This document shows positions 57,579-64,000 of a stretch of DNA of 64,000 nucleotides, piece after piece. The position numbers and the translations under genes were made by a program. Location: positions 1-64,000 of the forward strand of contig CALSRU010000004.1 in the NCBI GenBank assembly GCA_943788835.1, written 5' to 3'. This DNA comes from an uncultured Pseudomonadales bacterium (GTDB lineage Bacteria; Pseudomonadota; Gammaproteobacteria; Pseudomonadales; UBA7434). The notes under the pieces were generated by a model. That model saw only the letters and a program-made list of their open reading frames with translations, had not been told where the DNA came from and ran no database searches. How positions within the stretch are numbered: the stretch's first letter is position 1; each line of letters begins with the position of its first letter.

Positions 57579-57741
57579 GTTCATCTCACCGAGAACTTTT
57601 CCCTGCTAGCTTCTACACTATTACTAGAGAGTTTTCAGGGTTTGCCTTGTGGACTACTCGAATAGCTGTAGGGCCTAGGTAGCTTTAACTATGCGTGTGC
57701 CGAGCTAGGCTCGTCGATCTTTCGTCATTAGTGGTGGCTGT

Positions 57742-58368
57742 ATGGATGCTAATATATTTGGAGTAAGGCTGAAGCCTCGCTTAGAGCGATTGATCTGGTC
57801 TTGGCTTGTCATTCTGTCCAGTGGGCTGATACAGGCCTGTACCTTCACTGACCCCGATGCTGGTGCACTGAATCGCCTGACAGGGGCCGTTTTATCTACA
57901 GTGCCTTATGTTCCCTCATATAAACTTGATCGAGAGCTGCGATATCCCTTATCCAGTCAGGCGGAAATTTATGTGGCTGGTGATAATCAACAATTAGTTG
58001 ATGAATTGGGTCATCAATTAGGGGCTTACTTTAATTCGGTGGCTGTGGTTAGTGGTGATCAGTCGCCTGGGGAGCAAGGTTTTTATTTAACGCTTCGAAG
58101 TCGGCCCTCATCAGTTTCCAGCGGATTAGTCATATCGTCTGAGGTGGTTGGTGAAAACGATATTTCACGGCTTGATGGTGAAACGGTTAATCCAACACAT
58201 GCGAGAAGGCTTGAAATTAATATAACGGACCTGCATAGTAATCGATCGTTTGATCAGATAACTATCAGCTTTTTGTCGTCGCAAGCATTTAGCTCGACGC
58301 GAGGGCAAAATAAGTTTAAGCGTGCATTCGAGCATACGGCAGCTCTATTGGCTGGGCATAACGGGTAG
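57742..58368 (+). CDS. Uncharacterised lipoprotein
   Basis: A 208-residue protein of a family I do not recognise. The first 33 residues have basic residues (LKPRLERLI), a hydrophobic core and SGLIQAC with Cys33, an acceptable but not ideal lipobox (Gln at -2). The mature part alternates beta strands and helices and contains ELGHQLGAYFNSVAVVSG and FKRAFEHTAALLAGH. It may be an outer-membrane lipoprotein. No operon partner is evident; serA upstream ends at a terminator. The frame is intact. Confidence 0.7.
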   Translation: MDANIFGVRLKPRLERLIWSWLVILSSGLIQACTFTDPDAGALNRLTGAVLSTVPYVPSYKLDRELRYPLSSQAEIYVAGDNQQLVDELGHQLGAYFNSVAVVSGDQSPGEQGFYLTLRSRPSSVSSGLVISSEVVGENDISRLDGETVNPTHARRLEINITDLHSNRSFDQITISFLSSQAFSSTRGQNKFKRAFEHTAALLAGHNG

Positions 58369-58536
58369 TTGTTGGCCGGCCTCTTTTATGCTTTTTTTTG
58401 CAAAGATCAGGGCAGACAAAAACTAAGCAATAGTTTTAGTGTCTTGCTATACGATCTATCTTTATGCATTGGGTTTGAGTTAGATGCTGCAATAAAAACC
58501 GATGTTATCCTTTAAACATAAAAAAGGGTTCTGAGC

Positions 58537-59019
58537 ATGATTGGCGGCAAGCTGAGTAAAGGTAGAATTCCAATAAGGATCCATAGCGATGGACGATGGT
58601 TTTACAACGACTCGCCAATTGAACGTAATGCTATGGTGCGTTTGTTTGCCAAACAACTAATGACAATCGATAACGATTATTATATCCAAGCACCAGAGCA
58701 GACTCTGAAGATAGAGGTCGATGATCTACCCTTCGTGATTGTTGAGGTTGAGCGTCATGATCCTGGTGCGGCACAACAAATTATTGCGACGACAAATTGT
58801 GGCGACGAATTCGTCATTGGTGACGGCCATCGCATAAACTTATCATTGCCGCCGGGTCAGATGACCGAAGTGCCCAAAGTACATGTTCGTGACGGTTTAT
58901 ATGCGCGAGCCTCTCGCAGTTGTTATTATCAGTTGGTTGAGTGGGGTGTGCCTAACGAAATCCAAGGCATACTATTACTGCAGTCGTCCGGCATTAAGTA
59001 CACGCTAGGCCGGCTGTAG
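58537..59019 (+). CDS. DUF1285 family protein
   Basis: A 160-residue soluble protein of the DUF1285 family, whose function is not known. Diagnostic segments are IRIHSDGRWFYNDSPIERNAMVRLFAKQL broken across residues 13-41, YYIQAPEQTLKIEVDDLPFVIV near 50-75, and RASRSCYYQLVEWG near 125. Structures of relatives show two small beta barrels. It is near the etfD gene but on the other strand, with a 107-base gap. The start ATG has AAGGGT just upstream. Confidence 0.85.
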   Translation: MIGGKLSKGRIPIRIHSDGRWFYNDSPIERNAMVRLFAKQLMTIDNDYYIQAPEQTLKIEVDDLPFVIVEVERHDPGAAQQIIATTNCGDEFVIGDGHRINLSLPPGQMTEVPKVHVRDGLYARASRSCYYQLVEWGVPNEIQGILLLQSSGIKYTLGRL

Positions 59020-59126
59020 CTCGCCGGATTTGGATCCTCCCTGATCCTATTCGAATTCCTTTAGATGTTCAGTGTGTTGGCATGACAATTAAGCAGCGCC
59101 AATTTCGGCCTGAATCAAAATTAGCA

Positions 59127-60770
59127 TTACATGTTTGGGTAGTTTGGCCCACCACTTCCTTCGGGCGTCACCCAAACAATGTTTTGCGAGGGCTCTTTAA
59201 TATCGCAGGTTTTACAATGAACGCAGTTTTGAGCGTTGATTTGAAATGCCGGTTCGCCATCTTTTTCAACAATCTCATAGACGCCGGCAGGGCAGTAACG
59301 TTGGGCAGGCTCATCATATACCGGTAAGTTATGCGCTATAGGTAAGCTGCTATCTTTCAAGTGGAGATGACAAGGTTGGTCTTCTTCATGGTTGGTGTTA
59401 GATAGAAACACAGAAGATAGCTTGTCAAAGCTAATCACATTATCTGGTTTGGGGTATTCGATTTTCGGCATATCAGCGGCAGGTTTTAGAAGTGCATGAT
59501 CGGGCGTCGAATCCGATAGGGTGATAGGTAATTTGCCTTGCAGTATCCCTTGGTCGATAAAGGCTGCCGCGCCTCCAATAATGCCGCCAAATTTGTGTAG
59601 CAGCGGGCCGAAGTTGCGCCATTTGTTCAGCTCTTCATTTAGCCAAGAGTTGTCGAAATTGGTTTGGTAGGCAGTAATATCACGCTCTTGGGTTTCGGCG
59701 CTTAGCGTATTGAAAAGAGTTTCGGCTGCGATCATTCCTGATTTCATCGCCGTATGGCTGCCTTTTATACGGGCGAAGTTTAGCGTGCCTGCGTCGTCTC
59801 CAATTAACAATCCGCCAGGAAAGGACATTTTAGGGCGTGATTGTGGGCCACCCTTAATAATCGCACGCGCACCATAGCTGATGCGTTTGCCGCCCTCTAA
59901 ACAGGCTTTTATCTTGGCATGCTGCTTCCACTGTTGAAATTCATCAAAAGGTGAAAGGTGAGGGTTTTCGTAGCTAAGAGGTACCACGTAGCCTACAGCA
60001 ACTTGATTGCCTTCGCCGTGATAGAGGTACGAGCCCGAAACGGTACTCTTTGCTGCGGGCCAGCCCATGGTGTGCACTACTAATCCAGATCGATGTTTTT
60101 TAGGATCAATTTCCCAAATTTCTTTAAAGCCAATGCCATAATGTTGTGGTTCCGAATCTCTATCTAATTCAAAGCGTGCTATGACTTCCTTGCCAAGGTT
60201 ACCTCGGCATCCCTCGGAGAAAACGGTGTACTTTGCATGAAGCTCCATGCCGGGCATGTAGCTGTCTTTATGCTCACCGGTCGCGCTAAGTCCCATATCG
60301 CCTGTTGCGATTCCTTTAACACTACCATCTTCGTGGTAGAGTACTTCTGCAGCAGCAAAGCCGGGGTAGACTTCTACGCCTAGTGATTCAGCTTGCTCGG
60401 CTAGCCAGCGACATACATTACCCAAGCTAATGACATAGTTACCATGGTTTTTCAGGCCGGGGCTGAACAAAGTGGGTACAGAAAAAGCCGACTTTTCATT
60501 CGGTAAGAATAAAACGTTATCTTCACTAACAGGAACATTAAGTGGCGCGCCTAATTCCTTCCAGTTAGGGAAGAGTTCGTTCATGGAGCGAGGGTCCAGT
60601 ACGGCCCCCGATAAAATGTGCGCGCCAACCTCGGAGCCTTTTTCTACCACGCATATAGCAACTTCTTGTTCGCTAGCTTGAGCAAGCTGTGCTAGCTTGC
60701 AGGCAGTGGAGAGGCCAGCCGGCCCGGCGCCAACAATTACCACATCAAACTCCATCGACTCTCTCGTCAT
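59127..60770 (-). CDS. etfD: ETF-ubiquinone oxidoreductase
   Basis: An inner-membrane flavoprotein passing electrons from electron-transfer flavoprotein to ubiquinone during fatty-acid and amino-acid oxidation. The start is the ATG at 60768-60770, supported by GAGGT upstream. The 547-residue protein has the FAD-binding VVIVGAGPAGLSTACKLAQ at 10-28, GCRGNLGKE, GDDAGTLNFARIKGSHTAMKSG near 345 and a C-terminal [4Fe-4S] site with cysteines in RYCPAGVYE and NCVHCKTCDIKEPSQN. It is divergent from etfBA, so the two units share a 650-base region. Confidence 0.96.
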   Translation of the reverse strand: MTRESMEFDVVIVGAGPAGLSTACKLAQLAQASEQEVAICVVEKGSEVGAHILSGAVLDPRSMNELFPNWKELGAPLNVPVSEDNVLFLPNEKSAFSVPTLFSPGLKNHGNYVISLGNVCRWLAEQAESLGVEVYPGFAAAEVLYHEDGSVKGIATGDMGLSATGEHKDSYMPGMELHAKYTVFSEGCRGNLGKEVIARFELDRDSEPQHYGIGFKEIWEIDPKKHRSGLVVHTMGWPAAKSTVSGSYLYHGEGNQVAVGYVVPLSYENPHLSPFDEFQQWKQHAKIKACLEGGKRISYGARAIIKGGPQSRPKMSFPGGLLIGDDAGTLNFARIKGSHTAMKSGMIAAETLFNTLSAETQERDITAYQTNFDNSWLNEELNKWRNFGPLLHKFGGIIGGAAAFIDQGILQGKLPITLSDSTPDHALLKPAADMPKIEYPKPDNVISFDKLSSVFLSNTNHEEDQPCHLHLKDSSLPIAHNLPVYDEPAQRYCPAGVYEIVEKDGEPAFQINAQNCVHCKTCDIKEPSQNIVWVTPEGSGGPNYPNM

Positions 60771-60858
60771 AATTTTTACCTCGGCTAAGACTTTTCTATC
60801 GTAAGGCGAGTCAAGTTTGACCCGCAAGAATGGCTATTTTTTGTTGCGTGAAATTCTA

Positions 60859-60873
60859 TCAAACTATATTTGA
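60859..60873. promoter_or_regulatory. Inverted repeat, candidate regulator site
   Basis: TCAAA-CTATA-TTTGA is a perfect 5-base inverted repeat 88 bases upstream of etfD, overlapping a possible promoter for the small reading frame at 60918. It resembles the (G/C)AAAC-spacer-GTTT(G/C) sites of PsrA in pseudomonads with one mismatch. PsrA controls etf genes there, but the match is weak. Confidence 0.35.
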
Positions 60874-60917
60874 GCTAGAACAATCTGCAATAGTCGCTGT
60901 GAAATCGGAGGAACACA

Positions 60918-60980
60918 ATGCTTTGCATATTTGCATTGCTGGTGCGCACTGATCGCATCATATTAGGGCCTGCTCGTTAA
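60918..60980 (+). CDS. Possible 20-codon gene with strong ribosome binding site
   Basis: GGAGGA (60907-60912) lies five bases before ATG 60918, the strongest ribosome binding site in this region. The frame encodes MLCIFALLVRTDRIILGPAR and ends at TAA. TTGTTG (60841-60846) and TATATT (60865-60870), 18 bases apart, could drive it, and a terminator-like hairpin follows at 61026. The hydrophobic N-terminal half suggests a tiny membrane peptide, if real. Alternatively this is an accidental match in the etf regulatory region. Confidence 0.35.
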   Translation: MLCIFALLVRTDRIILGPAR

Positions 60981-61025
60981 TTGCAAAAGGGTACTTCGCG
61001 TGAACGAGTGCCAAGTTGCTCTGCT

Positions 61026-61049
61026 AAAAGCCACTGTTAAATGGCTTTT
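61026..61049. terminator. Terminator-like hairpin in the etfD-etfB gap
   Basis: AAAAGCCA (61026-61033) pairs perfectly with TGGCTTTT (61042-61049) around eight bases. It could end a short transcript on either strand; it lies 46 bases after the small reading frame. The remaining bases of 60771-61417 show only the etfB promoter. Confidence 0.5.
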
Positions 61050-61268
61050 CACTGAGCAATTAGACACCTTGGAATTATATGCAAATTGTTGTCGCCCAAC
61101 CATGAAAATGTCGAATAAAGTGAAACCTGACTTTAATTTAGAGTCCGCAAACTAAATTTTTGTTAAATATCTAATCTGCGGCGATGTAGGTAGCGTATAT
61201 GCTGTGCAAAGCGAGTAGTAAAGACTGTTGATTCAGTTAAATAGTCGATGATTAACACGTCTAGATGG

Positions 61269-61297
61269 TTGACCTAAGGCAAGAATATAGACATTAT
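61269..61297 (+). promoter_or_regulatory. Candidate promoter of etfBA
   Basis: TTGACC (61269-61274) and CATTAT (61292-61297) are 17 bases apart. Start near 61304 would give a leader of about 115 bases before etfB. Confidence 0.5.
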
Positions 61298-61417
61298 ACC
61301 GCGCTCTTTTTTGCTGATAATTCTTCGACGTTTATCTCAACAGCAATTTAGTTGTCGAGACGCCTTTATTACACACTTAGTACTTACACTCACAATTGAT
61401 TAATAAGCGGAGACTCT

Positions 61418-62167
61418 ATGAAAGTTTTGGTAGCAGTCAAGCGCGTTATCGACTACAACGTTAAAGCTAGGCCTAAGGCCGACGGCTCTGATGTCGATCT
61501 CGCCAATGTCAAAATGGCACTCAACCCATTTTGTGAAATAGCGATTGAAGAGGCTGTGCGCCTCAAAGAGGCCGGCTCTGTAACTGAAATCGTCTCAGTT
61601 TCAATTGGGCCTAAAGTCTGCCAAGAGCAGTTGCGCACATCGCTCGCGTTGGGCGCGGACCGAGCCATTTTAATTGAGACTGACGTATCCCCTGAGCCAT
61701 TGGCTGTGGCTAAGTTACTCAAGGCAGTAGTCGAAAAAGAATCGCCCGATCTGGTCATTCTGGGCAAGCAAGCCATCGATGGCGATAATAACCAAACTGG
61801 ACAAATGCTTGGTGCTCTTACAGGCATGCCGCAAGGAACATTTGCTTCGGTTGTTAAACTCGACGGTTCAAACGTTAATGTAACGCGTGAAATCGATGGA
61901 GGCTTGCAAACTGTGAGTTTGACTTTGCCAGCCATTGTCACCACAGACTTGCGTCTCAACGAGCCGCGCTATGCATCCTTGCCGAACATTATGAAGGCAA
62001 AAAAGAAACCGCTCGACACATTAACTCCTGGCGAATTGAGTGTGGATATTTCTCCGCGCGTAACGCTGGTCAAAGTATCTCCTCCGCCCCAGCGCCAAGC
62101 AGGTATAAAAGTAGAGGGTGTCGATGAACTGGTCGATAAACTGAAAAATGAAGCGAAGGTGATTTGA
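61418..62167 (+). CDS. etfB: Electron transfer flavoprotein beta subunit
   Basis: EtfB binds AMP and, with EtfA, carries electrons from acyl-CoA dehydrogenases to EtfD. The 249-residue protein begins [14 protein letters not shown] and carries [19 protein letters not shown] near 31, [11 protein letters not shown] near 83, [18 protein letters not shown] near 115 and the recognition loop [29 protein letters not shown] near 172-200 (in two pieces of the family signature). CGGAGA lies ahead of the ATG. Its stop TGA overlaps the etfA ATG by one base (TGATG). Confidence 0.97.
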   Translation: MKVLVAVKRVIDYNVKARPKADGSDVDLANVKMALNPFCEIAIEEAVRLKEAGSVTEIVSVSIGPKVCQEQLRTSLALGADRAILIETDVSPEPLAVAKLLKAVVEKESPDLVILGKQAIDGDNNQTGQMLGALTGMPQGTFASVVKLDGSNVNVTREIDGGLQTVSLTLPAIVTTDLRLNEPRYASLPNIMKAKKKPLDTLTPGELSVDISPRVTLVKVSPPPQRQAGIKVEGVDELVDKLKNEAKVI

Positions 62168-63096
62168 TGAGTATTCTTGTTGTAGCTGAACACGATAATG
62201 CCCAATTAAAGGATGCCACGTTAAGCACGGTCGCTGCAGCGGCAGCGATTGGCGGCGACATAACCATTTTGGTGGCTGGTCAAGACTGTGATGCTGCTGC
62301 GCAGCAAGCAAGTGCAGTGGCAGGCGTGGCAAAAGTCTTGAGTGCAGATAATGCATCCTACGGGCACCAGTTGGCAGAAAATATAAGCGGTTTAGTGGCT
62401 GAAGTGGCTGCTGATTACGATTACGTTCTGGCACCGGCAACTACTGGGGGAAAAAATTTCTTGCCGCGTGTTGCAGCTTTGCTAGACGTACAAATGATTT
62501 CGGAAATATCGGCGGTAATTAGTGGGGACACTTTCGAGCGCCCCATCTATGCCGGCAACATTATTGCTACTGTGCAATCAAGTGATGCGAAAAAGGTAAT
62601 CTCAGTGCGCACCACCGCCTTCGACGCAGTGGCAGCAACTGGGGGTTCAGCTGCTGTTGAGGCTCTTGCATCGATCCATGACGCAGGTATATCAGCCTTT
62701 GTCAGTGAAGAAATTGTTAAATCAGATCGTCCTGAATTGACTTCGGCGAGCGTCGTTGTTTCCGGTGGTCGAGGCATGCAAAATGGCGAAAACTTCAAGT
62801 TAATCGAAGCCGTTGCCGATAAGCTCAGTGCAGCTATGGGTGCGTCGCGCGCAGCAGTCGATGCGGGTTTCGTTCCCAATGATATGCAGGTAGGGCAGAC
62901 CGGAAAAATTGTAGCCCCTGATCTATATATCGCTGTGGGCATATCGGGCGCCATTCAGCATCTGGCGGGCATGAAAGACAGTAAAGTGATTGTTGCCATC
63001 AACAAGGACGAAGATGCGCCTATCTTTCAGGTTGCCGATTACGGCTTGGTGGCCGATCTGTTCACCGTGCTCCCTGAGTTAGCCGAAAAGCTCTAG
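62167..63096 (+). CDS. etfA: Electron transfer flavoprotein alpha subunit
   Basis: EtfA carries the FAD of electron transfer flavoprotein. From ATG 62167 the 309-residue protein has [11 protein letters not shown], a first domain ending near 185, and the FAD-binding C-terminal domain: [33 protein letters not shown] and [24 protein letters not shown] split over residues 262-285, then [23 protein letters not shown] three bases upstream is less likely. It overlaps etfB by one base and ends just before a strong terminator. Confidence 0.97.
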   Translation: MSILVVAEHDNAQLKDATLSTVAAAAAIGGDITILVAGQDCDAAAQQASAVAGVAKVLSADNASYGHQLAENISGLVAEVAADYDYVLAPATTGGKNFLPRVAALLDVQMISEISAVISGDTFERPIYAGNIIATVQSSDAKKVISVRTTAFDAVAATGGSAAVEALASIHDAGISAFVSEEIVKSDRPELTSASVVVSGGRGMQNGENFKLIEAVADKLSAAMGASRAAVDAGFVPNDMQVGQTGKIVAPDLYIAVGISGAIQHLAGMKDSKVIVAINKDEDAPIFQVADYGLVADLFTVLPELAEKL

Positions 63097-63109
63097 CGCT
63101 TCTCAGCTG

Positions 63110-63138
63110 AAAAAGCCCGGCTTGTGTCGGGCTTTTTT
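63110..63138 (+). terminator. Terminator of etfBA
   Basis: AAAAAGCCCG (63110-63119), an eight-base loop and CGGGCTTTTT (63128-63137), followed by more T. It lies 14 bases after the etfA stop. Confidence 0.93.
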
Positions 63139-63199
63139 TATGGCTCTAATAATCATCGTACCGTTGTAATCATATTTAGAAGTGAGTGGTAAGGCAATT

Positions 63200-63706
63200 A
63201 TGGGTGAGGGTGTGTCTAGCGATGACAGGCTATTGATCACTGAACTATTGGGTCGAGAGCCGCGCGGCTTGGCAGCTGTACAAGTTCGTAACGCTAAGGG
63301 TGGGCCAAGTGTTATCAGAGTAGAGAGTTTGGTGGATCAAAAACCATTTCCTACCCTGTTTTGGCTCGTCGATAAAGAGCTTAATTACTGGCTAGACGGA
63401 CTTGAGGCGGCAGGCAATATTTCTGTGTTACAGCGCCAAATTGATGCTTCCGCGGACTTGAGGGCTGAAATAGCGATGGATCATGCCCGTTATATTGCTG
63501 CGCGAGACAGTTACATGTCTGGGACCATACGCCAGCAGCTTGCAGAGCTAAATTACCTCGCTGCATTACAAAAAAAGGGTATTGGTGGGATCAGTGATTT
63601 TACTCGTATTCGGTGTTTTCACACCTATTACGCAGCGCATCTGGTTCAAACTAATGCCGTTGGGTCGATGATAGACCGCCACTTCGCGCGAGGTGTAAGC
63701 CTTTGA
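63200..63706 (+). CDS. DUF501 family protein
   Basis: A 168-residue protein of the DUF501 family, function unknown to me. I start at ATG 63200 because AAGG lies six bases upstream; a GTG at 63182 would add six residues. Characteristic segments are LLGREPRGLAAVQVRNAKGGP, PFPTLFWLVDKELNYWLDGLEAAG, and FTRIRCFHTYYAAHLV with the conserved arginine-cysteine-histidine cluster near the C-terminus. It is soluble, without signal or membrane segments. It stands alone after the etfBA terminator. Confidence 0.85.
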   Translation: MGEGVSSDDRLLITELLGREPRGLAAVQVRNAKGGPSVIRVESLVDQKPFPTLFWLVDKELNYWLDGLEAAGNISVLQRQIDASADLRAEIAMDHARYIAARDSYMSGTIRQQLAELNYLAALQKKGIGGISDFTRIRCFHTYYAAHLVQTNAVGSMIDRHFARGVSL

Positions 63707-64000
63707 TCTGGGTGATTTTATAGGATTGCTTGCGTGGGGCGAGGACCGAGCAGGTTAAGTTCGGTATCAGGGCCCCTGTGCCTAGAATGTAAGGCGGCGC
63801 CGATTATCGTTGCAAAAATGAGCAGGCGGAGTTACTATCGATCATAGACAATAAAATTTCGTTTAAAAAACGATCAATAAAGAGAAGATAGAAGCGGCGG
63901 TCTCCCCCAAAAATGACCCGGCGAGCAGTGTAAAAATATTGACTAGAAATAGTATTATTTTTAGATAAAAACAATCCGTTAGAAAAGTTGGCCTGAGCCG
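63707..64000. other. Gene-free end of the window
   Basis: No reading frame, RNA or terminator is convincing in these 294 bases. An A/T-rich segment with TTTCGTTTAAAAAACGA near 63858-63874 is partly self-complementary. The next gene probably begins beyond the edge. Confidence 0.4.

Overview
The window looks like a chromosomal segment of a free-living, probably marine gammaproteobacterium close to Pseudomonadales/Cellvibrionales. This rests on gene order: the fatty-acid block from yceD-rpmF through fabD-fabG-acpP-fabF-pabC-mltG-tmk-holB-pilZ, then tig-clpP-clpX-lon-hupB-ppiD. It also rests on a Pseudomonas-like PilZ, an RNase E with NDPR motifs in its tail, and PEP-CTERM/IPTL-like C-terminal anchors. 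No lineage assignment was computed. No phage, insertion sequence, CRISPR array or plasmid module is visible.

Region 1 (1-13 kb) is the accessory-looking part. It holds the 5' end of alaA, msrB, a lipoprotein and an esterase. A cassette at 3.2-8.1 kb follows: a small secreted protein with a PEP-CTERM-like tail, a two-partner-secretion transporter (TpsB) interrupted by one extra base, and a TpsA-like exoprotein ending in an OmpA-type peptidoglycan-binding domain. After it come a secreted HExxH protein, a frameshifted pterin dehydratase, trmA, and galE behind a perfect seven-copy heptanucleotide repeat, then a BI-1/YccA membrane protein.

Region 2 (13-23 kb) carries a DsbD-type reductase, an alpha/beta hydrolase and a translationally coupled DUF1501/DUF1800 pair. 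The DUF1800 protein is a 1220-residue mosaic with EGF, thrombospondin type 3, Calx-beta-like and CHRD-like segments. A GNAT-like protein and tRNA-Ser(UGA) follow.

Region 3 (23.6-34.5 kb) contains rne, a 1.8 kb stretch without genes, rluC, a HAD phosphatase, an S49 peptidase, a Cpx-like two-component system and yceF/maf. Between maf and cpxR lie an exact CpxR box, a promoter and an intrinsic terminator, which together suggest a small RNA or attenuated leader.

Region 4 (34.5-46 kb) is the lipid, cell-envelope and replication block. plsX and fabH are missing from their usual place. tmk has no ordinary start codon. A second candidate small RNA precedes a GH84 hexosaminidase.

Region 5 (46-64 kb) holds tRNA-Leu(UAG), the proteostasis block, serA, a lipoprotein, DUF1285, and the electron-transfer flavoprotein system (etfD divergent from etfBA). 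Between etfD and etfB sits a possible tiny gene with a strong ribosome binding site. A DUF501 protein ends the window.

Two coding regions are broken by single extra bases and one start codon is odd, so sequencing error should be excluded before biological meaning is given to any of the three.
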